Positions 46,201 through 55,219 of a stretch of DNA of 64,000 bases are shown in pieces. Position 1 is the first letter of the stretch. Each line of letters begins with the position of its first letter. Position numbers and translations under genes: made by a program. Where the stretch lies: contig NC_091966.1 in the NCBI RefSeq assembly GCF_036711975.1, forward strand, positions 20,343,501 to 20,407,500, given 5' to 3'. This DNA comes from Onthophagus taurus. Lineage: Eukaryota > Arthropoda > Insecta > Coleoptera > Scarabaeidae. Under the pieces are notes generated by a model. The model had not been told where the DNA came from. It saw nothing but the letters and a program-made list of their open reading frames with translations, and ran no database searches.

Positions 46201-47053
46201 TAATTAATTTAATCAAAAAAACATAAATTCTACATCAGCCAAATAGAATCGTTCTTAATTTCGTTTGCTAATTCGACACTAAATTGAAATAAGTATTTCG
46301 TGACTATGATAAACTTCAATAACTTCAAGCGATTGTATTTTACTTAACTCATCAATTCTATCAATCTATGGAATTATCTGTTTAGTTGAAAACAATTTTG
46401 GAATTTAGATATGAATGCATTAGATATGCGCAAATGAGTGGATGAAATCGAAGAAAATTCTTATATTCGATTTGTTTTTTATGTCTCTCTCATTCGCTCA
46501 ATGGTAATGTACGCCTGTGAACTTGTCTGCATTACAAAATAACTTATTGAGAACAGCAGTGGACACCGAAAAGTTTCCAATAAATAAACGAAGAGAGAGA
46601 ATATTTATATGATTCAATATTTTTTCTATATTTATTACTATTACTTCTCATAAATAAAAGGATTTAGGATTAACTTCATTTCTATTAGAACCTATAAATA
46701 ACAGTACCTAAACTTAACGGATAAAGAGAGGATTATATTAAAGGGAAGTGCAACCGCAATAATACATTGGCTTTATGAGAGTTGGGGTTCCATGATTAAG
46801 TAGAAACTCCTCCCGTTTTCACATTAATTGAAAATAGTAACTGTTGATGAAATGTTACATAATAAATTACTTACCCTGAAACCAACAATTGTTTTTTCCA
46901 AATCCCGGTTGATAGAATGTGTTTTCATCACCAACCAGATCCAAAATCAGACCAATTACGGCAATTACAGCTGGAAATCCGCAAGCGTAAACGACGTAAA
47001 GGCGCAGCCTGCAACGTTCCTGGCTCTTCTCCAAATTTTGAGGCCGCAAGTCT
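37214..47053 (-). CDS. Methuselah-like class-B GPCR, 3' exons only (TM4 to C-terminus)
   Basis: Four - strand exons: 47053-46875, 39073-38935, 37639-37468 and 37390-37214. Introns are GT-AG and phases agree. They give 221 codons after one carried-over base. The first has [19 protein letters not shown] (TM4) and [10 protein letters not shown], the extracellular CWF motif. The second is TM5, [19 protein letters not shown], then a basic loop. The third is TM6, [20 protein letters not shown], then [20 protein letters not shown] into TM7 (IFIVVGCQ). The last is a cytoplasmic tail, [14 protein letters not shown], rich in Ser/Thr, ending ALETSC. The MG.FW.xxIISWA and D..N.LQGV.IF patterns are typical of the insect Methuselah family, linked in flies to stress response and lifespan. 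The ectodomain and TM1-3 exons were not found upstream to 64000 and probably lie outside. The TM4-TM5 intron is 7.8 kb. Confidence 0.87.
37640..38934. other. GPCR intron, no gene seen
   Basis: 1.3-kb intron between the TM5 and TM6 exons. No repeat or coding sequence is recognised; the + strand frame at 37715-37933 shows no family pattern. Confidence 0.4.
39074..40768. other. GPCR large intron, first part, no gene recognised
   Basis: Open frames at 39229-39453 (+) and 39454-39831 (-) have balanced composition but no recognisable domain, start context or splice partner. The segment is more GC-mixed than the transposon regions and may contain regulatory sequence. Confidence 0.35.
40769..41007 (+). 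CDS. Possible small two-exon gene in a GPCR intron (61 aa)
   Basis: Candidate exons are 40769-40905 and 40959-41007, joined by a 53-bp GT-AG intron (GTTAGT...TTTCTTTAAAG), with the reading frame preserved across the junction. The predicted product starts [18 protein letters not shown] and ends [12 protein letters not shown]. Composition looks protein-like, with a mixed acidic/basic N-terminal half, a HHH run and a hydrophobic C-terminal segment. I do not recognise a family. It lies antisense to the GPCR, inside the TM4-TM5 intron. It may equally be a chance frame, or a fragment of a longer transcript or decayed insertion. Confidence 0.25.
42000..43571 (+). mobile_element. DNA transposon with 35-bp terminal inverted repeats, TTAA-like flanks
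   Basis: The left end GGGCTGGGTGC...CCAGGTGGCTCCACTTTT (42004-42045) matches the inverted right end (AAAATGGAGCTACCTC, GCACCCAGCTC; about 43538-43571). CTAA (41996) and TTAA (43572) flank it, suggesting an eroded TTAA target duplication as in Kolobok or piggyBac-type elements. It encloses one broken gene on the + strand. The superfamily is not certain. Confidence 0.65.
42150..43313 (+). pseudogene. Transposon-encoded protein with a PxxDTCxxCD motif, frameshifted
   Basis: The first frame contains [20 protein letters not shown], then [20 protein letters not shown] (Cys pair), then a Lys/Glu-rich helix. The following frame has [13 protein letters not shown] and a Leu-Thr segment where SDNCSGQN-like catalytic text is usual (here altered). 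Then come [39 protein letters not shown] and PEEWMQIV. This order (LNI..LY, F.LSFH.P..DTC..CD, G.NE..SCL, PEPGHS.LPCD..F) is that of an insect transposon-associated protein family which I recognise by pattern but cannot name. At least three frame breaks are present, so the protein is not made. Confidence 0.6.
43576..43826. repeat. Hairpin of the CTAGAACTA / TTTCGGGTTTTGCCG module
   Basis: The left half has AACTAGAACTAACACTAGAA, then ACTTTCGGGTTTTGCCG. The right half has the complement CGGCAAAACCCGAAAGTTTC and TTAGTTCTAGTTTTAG. The loop contains GACGTTTCGGATGCCATG and CAACCTTCTTCAGAAACTGG. The right flank reads, on the - strand, GCTTTCACGGCTGGTGTGAA, a word shared with 60978-61035 and 62950-62975. 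Confidence 0.55.
44096..44640 (-). pseudogene. Non-LTR reverse transcriptase, C-terminal fragment
   Basis: The - strand reads [13 protein letters not shown] (a stop at the usual Trp), [25 protein letters not shown], then the related [20 protein letters not shown] and [13 protein letters not shown]....DE..L..FE and HELY.L....DIV..IK..RL.W are the thumb and C-terminal signatures of RTE/CR1-like LINEs in insects. It is interrupted on its 5' side by the Tc1 element at about 44645-45775, beyond which the RT continues (46030-45780). Confidence 0.65.
44645..45775 (+). mobile_element. Tc1-like element inserted into a LINE (ends approximate)
   Basis: A Tc1-family transposase gene separates two parts of one LINE reverse transcriptase that lies in the opposite direction (46030-45780 and 44640-44096). 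The junctions are therefore near 44645 and 45775. Clear terminal inverted repeats were not found, so the ends may be truncated. Confidence 0.6.
44655..45655 (+). pseudogene. Tc1-like transposase, frameshifted, second catalytic Asp replaced
   Basis: The first frame gives the helix-turn-helix region [39 protein letters not shown]. Then follow RRIRxx-type basic segments, [13 protein letters not shown] and [17 protein letters not shown] (first Asp). After a frameshift near 45200, the second frame has [31 protein letters not shown] and [15 protein letters not shown] (catalytic Glu). QQHNAR stands where QQDNAR is standard, so the second Asp is His. The C-terminal [20 protein letters not shown] and ATHY follow in shifted frames to 45655. 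No clear ATG remains. Inactive. Confidence 0.82.
45780..46030 (-). pseudogene. Non-LTR reverse transcriptase, central fragment
   Basis: The - strand reads [17 protein letters not shown] and, after a frame break, [20 protein letters not shown], then [17 protein letters not shown]. This is the RT region around the catalytic box, where YADD is here YANN. It continues on the far side of the Tc1 insertion as 44640-44096. Confidence 0.65.
46031..46874. other. GPCR intron adjoining the TM4 exon, no gene
   Basis: AT-rich sequence with no recognised element, ending at the exon donor (- strand GTAAGT just below 46875). Confidence 0.4.
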
Positions 47054-49745
47054 CTGTAAATAAAGTGAAAAAAAAGGTTATTTATGGCTGCTTTAGAAAA
47101 CGTCTATTCCATAAGAATTTAAGAAATAGTCGTCTGAATAGAGTAAATTATGTTATCCTTATTTAACCCGAGGGTATTTTTACCAGATGGCGAACAACCC
47201 AAAAGATCTCTCCCTCCCTTTCCAGCTTATACTACACAAAGATTTTGTATTACTTTTGTTTAAATATCAACGAAATAGAGAATAAAGCTGAAATTAAAGC
47301 ATTGAAAGTACAATTCTTGTTGTTGTTGTAGTTTCTTTGTGCTCCACCGTTACACAAAGATACCACCAGGGTTATTGTGTTCTCCGTCTCTTTTAAAATC
47401 CTGCGCCAGATTGGCGCTGAAACCAATTCATAGTCTGGCTCTCTCAAGTGGGCTGTACCAAATGGGGAACTTCTTTTATGCTTTGGATTCATTAGCGAGA
47501 GCGTTTAGGCAGTTGGTGGGTACAAATTGGTGAGGAATGAATCGGCAGATCGGCGAAGTCATCGCCATTGTGGCCGACTTCACAAGTGTTAATCGCGACA
47601 ATCAAATTAGCGTTTACAAAGAGGCGTCGCAGTCGCTCGCGGCGCTTAATGGAATTGGCTCTTCCTTTAATATTACCATACTTTGATGGTAACAGGAAAC
47701 TCAATATACAGTTACTTCTCTCTTTTCTACCTAAAGAAACGGCCTCAATGTTAACCGCAAATTCTTTGTTAGAAAACTGTAATCCTAAAACATTGTACAC
47801 TCGTGAAGTTATGTAAACCTATCACGAGTGTCGTGTACTTATTTCTTTTCCTACTAAAAAGATAAATTACAGGAAAGCTGACGCTGCCGAGATTACCTTG
47901 AGACGTGCAACATTTTGCGCAGCACGGATATTCAATATGTACAATAATAAATTTAAATCTTAGGTGATTTTTTAACGGGAGGATTAACGGTACTTCAACT
48001 TATTGTTTAATTTAAACACTGGATTTAAACTTAAACAGAACGGATTTATGTGTTTTCTTTCCCGGTATTAAAAGAAGTTGATAAAACTCTATTTTCCAGG
48101 AGTATTTGTTATCTTATGGCCGTTATTTTTAAAAACACTTTGTTGTGAGTATGTGGTGTTTTCGAAAATATACGTCTAAAATATATTTAAAATATATATA
48201 CGGGTCACTTTCAATGCATTTTACGAGTGGATAAGAAATTCTTTAAAAAGTTATGAGAATGCCTTCATCATGTTCTACGCTCCGATTACTTTAGAAGACA
48301 CCTGGCGTTTAATAGATATAACGGTTGAAATGATAACATTATTTTATTCGTTTTATCAAAAGGTTTTTGCACGGATAGTGGGAAAAGCTATGTGATGGCA
48401 AATCCCACTTACTTAGAGTATCTTTTCAGCGTATCTTCTGTGTTAAATTATAAAAAATTGCGTGGCCGGTATAAGGATTTGCATTTCGAAACCCCGCGGA
48501 CGCGATGCATAGCAAAGTATGGCGCAAGTAACTAGGAATTCTTAGGCAATCGAAGACAAAGTGGGTCGCGGAGAACTTTCCGTTTTGGGCGCGGTGTACT
48601 GCTGCAGGTGAATTCACCGTCATGATGAGCTTAATGGTGCCGTTAATGCCAAAGGTTTATTTTATTACCAATCCAAGTTGTAACCCGAAGGTAAATCGCA
48701 ATTTATTCTCACGCGGTACAATAAATTTTATTACAGAAGTAAGAGGATGCATCCGAAAGGTTTCTCATCGACAGCTACAAAGCTTGTAATCAAGATCGAT
48801 CGTTATTTGCCAGGGCAAACACGATAATCGCGACCATTAGTACGTCGTAGAAACGATGTGAGGGCTATAAGTTGGTATTCGTAACGCTTCGCCGAACACC
48901 TTAAAAAAACGACATAATCCACGATTAGCGTTGGTTCGTTTCCGGGAAAAATCCTTACCATAATTTTCCGTGTTACCGCTCTCTCGGGCTTACGGTTTGT
49001 CTTGACAACTATTTTCCTTAACGATTATTTCGACCCGATTCGCAAGAGAAGAGTCACCGCGACAATCGGTCTCGCTACCATCGAGAAAGTCACCGCAATC
49101 TAACGGTGTCAACGTCTTTCGGAAACGGACCATGATAATAACGGAAGCAACAACCGAAGAAAACATCGCTAATTGGGTACGACAATAGAGTGGAGTCTAC
49201 GATGAATTTTAGGTCGATTATAGCCGCAATTGGTGCTGATCTCCAATAGACCGTAATCACTTTAATTCCAACGGGAAGTAGTTATTTTAATGAGGTGCGG
49301 TGATCATTATAACAAATTTTACCGTACGATTGATGAGGTTTTTCAATCACCTTACTCAAATATTTGGTGATACTTATATACTTATTACATAGAAATACTT
49401 TTGACATTTGTGTTAGTTGTATCCTAAAGTATATGGTATTTATCCTAAAGTTGATCTTTGTCTTACTACCAATGTGAAGAAAGTGTATTTAAAAGCTTTG
49501 CCAAAAGTAGCAATTTTTAATGAAATACCGCCTTGTTTCGGACTTTCTTCTCAACCAATAACTACTCGCTGGGGAACATACGGTTTGTTCCTACAGACAG
49601 TAAGAAACAAGTTAGTGGCTTGTTCTTGATTGTATCACAAGGAGCATCCGTCAACTTATCTAATTTGTAACTTGTCGACGATTTTTGAAGGAACATCACA
49701 TTATGGAGATTATGTGCTAACTACATTTTAAACAAAAGCTCTATA
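47054..49745. other. Upstream GPCR intron or flank, no gene recognised
   Basis: 2.7 kb of comparatively balanced composition with few repeats. Frames at 47568-47816 (+), 47492-47800 (-) and 48426-48623 (-) have no recognisable domain and no receptor-like membrane segments. The expected TM1-TM3 exons were looked for on the - strand and not seen. Confidence 0.4.
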
Positions 49746-50908
49746 CAGGGTGTTTCGGTGACTCGGAGAACAAATTTAACCACATATACTAGAGTGAAAA
49801 TGATGACGATTCATGTAAATTAGTGTAAATTAGTAAAAGTCTTCAAATTTTAAAGATACAGGCCATCAAAGTAAGGAAATTTTAACACATTTTTCCAAAT
49901 ATCTTAAACACTATTTACAGTAAAGCGCTGAAATTTGGTACAGTATAAATCAATGTGATGTAAAATCGTTAGGCAATTTATGAATTGGATCGGTCCGCGG
50001 GGACAATGCAAAGTTTGTTTGCTCAGAACTTTTTTATTCTATCATAAACTCTACATTTTTTTTGCAGTTTCTAATAGTAAATTTAGTTTAGGAACTTTTA
50101 TTACTCTTAGATAATATTGATAAAAATCACCGTTTTCGTGTTAAATGCAAAAATGTTGGGTTTCGATTTCAATAGTAGCACTAAAAAAGAAAGAAATCTA
50201 TGTTAATAATTAATCTATTTTTTATTACTTGTCTTGTTATTTTATGTACCTTTTTTATTATTCCCGTTAGTGTTGTCGTTTTTTGTTTATTTTTTGTTGA
50301 TTTTTAATTTATTGTTTTTGGATTCTTTTATTAAACCAACTAAAACAAATTAAAAATGTGATTTAGCTAAACCTACACTTGGACATGTTGCATACATAAT
50401 AGTTATGACAGCTCAGTTAGATTTTCACTTGTCATTGCCAATTCAGATTATTTATATTTTTTTTTAGTGTTATTGAATTCGGAGCCTAAAATTTTTGCAT
50501 TTAATACGAAAACGGTGGATTTTATCAATATTCTCTAAGTGTAATAAAAGTTTCTAAACTAAATTTACTATTAGAAACTGCAAAAATAAATGTAGGGTTA
50601 TGATAAAATAAAAAAGTTCTGAGCAAACAAACTTTAGGAACAGCCTGTATAGCATTTTTCCCGTGCACCGATCCAACTCAAAAATTGCCTAATGATTTTG
50701 CGTGATGTTGGTTTACACTGTATTAAATTTCAACGCTTCACCATAAATAGTGTAAGATGTTTAGAAAAATGTGTTAAAATTTTCTAACTTTGATGGCCTG
50801 TATCTTTGCAATTTGAGGACTTTTACTAATTTTTTTTATATGAATCGTCATCATTTTCACTCTAGTACATGTGGTTACATTTGTTCCCCGAGTCACCGAA
50901 ATACCCTG
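49746..50908. mobile_element. TA-flanked palindromic element, CAGGGTGTTTCGGTGACTCG termini
   Basis: Starts CAGGGTGTTTCGGTGACTCG and ends CGAGTCACCGAAATACCCTG, with TA (within TATA) on both sides. Arms are about 430 bp, with shared blocks AGAGTGAAAATGATGACG, TAAAGCGCTGAAATTTG and CAGTTTCTAATAGTAAATT. The loop is about 250 bp (50190-50470) and carries no gene. The subterminal ACTAGAGTNAAAATGATGAC is shared with the giant element at 51156-58044, so the two are relatives. Confidence 0.8.
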
Positions 50909-51477
50909 TATAATAGTATTCCACCACTCGTACAAAATAATCTGTAGAATTGAGGAATATAGATTAGAACGTAAATCAAATTGTAATTCTACTATTCATA
51001 TGTTAATTAGTTTGATTTCAGTTCTACAAGAATTTTTAATAATTCATTTTTGGTATGATTATTTAACTGAGATGTTTGTCATTTATTCTAATCAAAATTG
51101 ATGTTAAATATCTTTCTGTTCTACTTTTTATTTCTTTCTATTTTCCTCTTAAATACAGGTGTTTCTGTAAGTCGTGGCATAATTTTAATCACAAATACTA
51201 GAGTCAAAATGATGACGATTCGTGTAAAAACTTGTGGTCTAAACCCATAAATGGCTAAGATATAGGCCATCAAAGTTAAGAGATTTTTAAAAATTTTCTT
51301 AAATATTTTCAATATGGTTTGTCTTAGAAAGCTAACATTTGGCAGACGGTGCAATGTTATCATGAGAAATCGTATAAGATCACTTTTGAAAATATGCAAA
51401 CATGGGATCAATGCTAACAGGATGTTCACAAAAGTTATTTCCTTAAAACCTTTTTATTATGTCATAAACCATAAATT

Positions 51478-52182
51478 TTTCAACTGATTCTAAAAGCCTA
51501 TTTCATTTTGAAATTATTTTTACACTTACAAATTATTTTTGTTTAGACGCATCGATTTCGAGTTATTCACAAAAAGATTTAAGTTCGTTTAAAAGAAATC
51601 TGTCAAATTATTACACAACGTAGCATGAAATCTGGATTTTCTTCAATACAATTATTCTTCAGCATTTCTCAAATTAATGGTTATCTGTAAAAAGTACTTT
51701 TTTCTAAAAACGCAGCATCATAGTATGGTAACACTGTATTTGTAATGGATGATCAGCAATTTTAAATTCTTGTCTCTAAAACTCTCGACAAATGGATGGA
51801 TACAATTGCTGTTCATGTAGAAAATGCCAAGACGTACCTTTGGATATTCTGAAATGTCTAAACTGTACTAGCAGTACTAAGGTCTGTCACAAAATCCAAA
51901 ATGTTTTCTTCTGGTTGTGATGTACGAACTGACCTCAGATTCCCGTTACATGCTTCTGTCTCAAATTTCCTGTCTCACGTACTATGTGTTTCGATATTTA
52001 GAAATGTTTTTATATCAGCTTGTCTTTACTTACAATTTATTTCCATAGGCACCTACGATTAATGAAAACATTCCAAAATCGAGGTTGTATCTTTTTGCAA
52101 ATATCTCAAATGCGTCTTATCAAAAATTTCTAAGAGTGAAAATAACTTTAAAATGAAATATGCTTTTAGAATCAGTTGAAAA
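51478..52182. mobile_element. 700-bp inverted-repeat insertion in the left arm only
   Basis: CAACTGATTCTAAAAGCC near 51480 and the complement GGCTTTTAGAATCAGTTG-like end near 52180 bound a segment absent from the right arm. There (57685-57700, complement) the sequence runs straight through AAATTTTTCACTGG. An inner shared block is CATTTTGAAATTATTTTTAC versus its complement. AAATTT-type words flank it, but the target duplication is ambiguous. Coding capacity was not recognised. Confidence 0.6.
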
Positions 52183-52349
52183 ATTTACTGGTGTGAAGTT
52201 ATCCATAAATCCCAGCAATAAACTTAAAACATTAATAATTCCGTAACCAATACGATTTGGGTAACCAAATTTCACACACAGGTCACTCTTACCCTCAAGA
52301 ACAGCTAACCACCCCCATTTGGTAAAAAAAAAATTTTTCAACCCTCACC

Positions 52350-53990
52350 CCCGAAAAAGGGATGTTTTCGCCCTGATGGGCACCTTCGAATTAAACGAAA
52401 TTCTACCACATAATAGAACACACTTCTAAGTATTTTTATCAATTTTCAAAACACCGTAAGCCCTAACGGTTTTCGAGAAAAAAATCAGTATTATAAACCG
52501 CGGATGGGACTTTAGGGGTGAATTTGACCCCGTTGGGCACCTTCAAAATTGATGAAATTTTAGGATGATTTAGAGGATGCCTTTAGCAATTGAAATCAAC
52601 CATCCAAACACCGTAAGGTATAACGGTTTCCGAGAAAAAAAATGTGTTATTAGACACTATAGGTACACAGCGCGGCGCGGACTTTGGGGGTGAATTTGAC
52701 CCCGTTGGGCACCTCCAAAATTGACGAAATTTTAGGATGATTTAGAGGATGCCTTTACCGATTGAAATCAACCATCCAAACACCGTAATGTATTACGGTT
52801 TCCGAGAAAAAAAATGTGCTATTAGACACTATAGGTATACAGCGCGGCGCGGACTTTGGGGGTGAATTTGACCCCGTTGGGCACCTCCAAAATTGACGAA
52901 ATTTTAGGATGATTTAGAGGATGCCTTTAGCGATTGAAATCAACCATCCAAACACCGTAATGTATTACGATTTCCGAGAAAAAAAATGTGTTATTAGACA
53001 CTATAGGTATACAGCGCGGCGCGGACTTTGGGGGTGAATTTGACCCCGTTGGGCACCTCCAAAATTGACGAAATTTTAGGATGATTTAGAGGATGCCTTT
53101 AGCGATTGAAATCAACCATCCAAACACCGTAATGTATTACGATTTCCGAAAAAAAAAATGTGTTATTAGACACTATAGGTATACAGCGCGGCGCGGACTT
53201 TGGGGGTGAATTTGACCCCGTTGGGCACCTCCAAAATTGACGAAATTTTAGGATGATTTAGAGGATGCCTTTAGCGATTGATATCAACCATCCAAACACC
53301 GTAATGTATTACGGTTTCCGAGAAAAAAAATGTGCTATTAGACACTATAGGTATACAGCGCGGCGCGGACTTTGGGGGTGAATTTGACCCCGTTGGGCAC
53401 CTCCAAAATTGACGAAATTTTAGGATGATTTAGAGGATGCCTTTAGCGATTGATATCAACCATCCAAACACCGTAATGTATTACGGTTTCCGAGAAAAAA
53501 AATGTGCTATTAGACACTATAGGTATACAGCGCGGCGCGGACTTTGGGGGTGAATTTGACCCCGTTGGGCACCTCCAAAATTGACGAAATTTTAGGATGA
53601 TTTAGAGGATGCCTTTAGCGATTGATATCAACCATCCAAACACCGTAATGTATTACGGTTTCCGAGAAAAAAAATGTGTTATTAGACACTATAGGTACAG
53701 AGCGCGGCGCGGACTTTGGGGGTGAATTTGACCCCGTTGGGCACCTCTAAAATTGATCAAATTTTAGGATGATTTAGAGGATGCCTTTAGCGATTTAAAT
53801 CGACCATCCAAACACCGTAAGGTATAACGGTTTCCGAGAAAGAAAATTTGTTATTAGACACTATAGGTACACAGCGCGGCGCGGACTTTGGGGGTGAATT
53901 TGACCCCGTTGGGCACCTCCAAAATTGATGAAATTTTAGGATGATTTAGAGGATGCCTTTAGCAATTTAAATCGACCATCCAAACACCGA
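52350..53990. repeat. 172-bp tandem array, left arm (9 regular units)
   Basis: The word GACCCCGTTGGGCACCT recurs with its CCCC at 52528, 52700, 52872, 53044, 53216, 53388, 53560, 53732 and 53904, an exact 172-bp period. A diverged unit (CGCCCTGATGGGCACCTTCG) caps the outer end. Each unit carries ACACCGTAATGTATTACGG, an A8 run, TTAGACACTATAGGTATACA and GCGCGGCGCGGACTTTGG. The middle units are nearly identical; edge units diverge, the usual profile of unequal exchange. Confidence 0.9.
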
Positions 53991-54427
53991 CCACGGCTTC
54001 AGAGAAACAATTTCGTTATTAAATTGTACACGTATGTAGAGCAGATAGTAGGTGCCTTTAGCGATTTTAATAGATTATGAAAACTGCGAAACTCTTAATA
54101 TTTCATGGAAAAAATAAATTTTGTTAAGAAAGGCATTTTGTAGTTTTATGGGCTTTTAGTCGTTACTGGCAAAGGGTAAGAACTCCGCCACGTGCAGTTC
54201 CAAAAGGCGCAGGTATTAAGGAAAAAATATGTCCATATTTTTTGCATTATAAGTGCATTCCGGGAAAATAGTTGCCGACTTATTCGGTGTTGTTTTAGAG
54301 CGTCATACGCATTTTTTAGATTTTGCCCGAAAGGTGAGGAGTAAACTTATAATATATAAAGATTCCTCAGCTATTGCAGAGATCAGCTGTTCTAGTTATC
54401 TCTTGTTAAAACCAGTGACCAGTGAAG

Positions 54428-55182
54428 ATGTCGACGAAATTACTGTTTTTGGGCGATAGTAATTTTTGCCGAATGCTACGTACTAGAACTAACTACAAAG
54501 TATTTGTTCTAACAGATGTGAAATTAATTCCTACTAATGGTATATATTTTAGGACGACAACCAAAACAGTCAAGCAACGGAAAATATTTCCTCGACTTAG
54601 CAGTAGGCGGTCAAACAATACTAAAACTTTTGCGGCGCGCAAAGTGTATTCCAAAAACATGTTACCCTTGGTTTTGTGGAGATATTGTTGAACGTCATAT
54701 CGTTATAATGATAAGAACTAAAGATATACTCCATAAAACATCACCATCCCAACTGAAGTCCCAATATTCTCACCTCTTCCGCTTCCTTCTTTCCTTAAAT
54801 CCTAAAGGAATACAAATTTGCACAATTCCTCCCTGCAAAAACTTCGAGTCTGTGAACGTAAGATATTATAACTTCTCTGTCATGCTATAAATAAATACTC
54901 TCCATGCCTTTATAGGAAATCAATCATTACATTCGACGGTTTTGTGCTGAAAAGCAAATCAATTGTACCGACATTGAAGCAATTGTTAACAGAACCATGA
55001 TGGAAGGGTAACAAAACGTAAAAATGTTTCTTTTCTTATGTATTTAATACAAATTTCTACACAGGGATGGCATTTACTTAAATGAACAAGGGTTGGAAAC
55101 GGTCTGGAACGCGGTAGCAAGTAATTATAATCATATTCTCAATCCATTACACAATTTAATTATAAGTAAAACAGACCATTAA
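54428..55182 (+). CDS. SGNH/GDSL-fold protein, cargo of the foldback element
   Basis: Four exons: 54428-54479, 54553-54857, 54916-55007 and 55065-55182. Introns of 73, 58 and 57 bp are all GT-AG and the phases join into 188 codons plus stop with no lesion. The N-terminus, MSTKLLFLGDSNFCRML, has the block I GDS nucleophile motif (Ser11). FLDLAVGGQTILKLL fits the Gly-containing block II. HIVIMIRTKDIL occupies block III, where GTND is usual. QICTIPPC is the common strand before the last block. DGIYLNEQGLETVWNAV is block V, normally DxxHLNxxG, with Asp151 kept and Tyr154 replacing His. The fold looks preserved, while hydrolase activity looks doubtful. SGNH domains act as esterases or lipases and also occur in some transposons. 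Nothing indicates the substrate. An extra upstream exon (open frame to 54459) is possible, and the first donor (GTACTA) is weak. Confidence 0.7.
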
Positions 55183-55219
55183 TATAATAAATTTCTTTCT
55201 CTATCAAAAGTTTTTTTTC

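Noticed and set aside
47492..47816. Opposed open frames of 102 and 82 codons in moderately GC-rich sequence
   Set aside because: No domain on either strand; each looks like the other's shadow and neither has a splice partner.
54253..54459. Frame with KIVADLFGVVLERHTHFLDF upstream of the SGNH gene, taken as its first exon
   Set aside because: It has no ATG at the right place, overlaps the SGNH start in another frame, and the needed splice from GTGAGG at about 54334 cannot be paired with confidence. It is kept only as a possibility in the gene entry.
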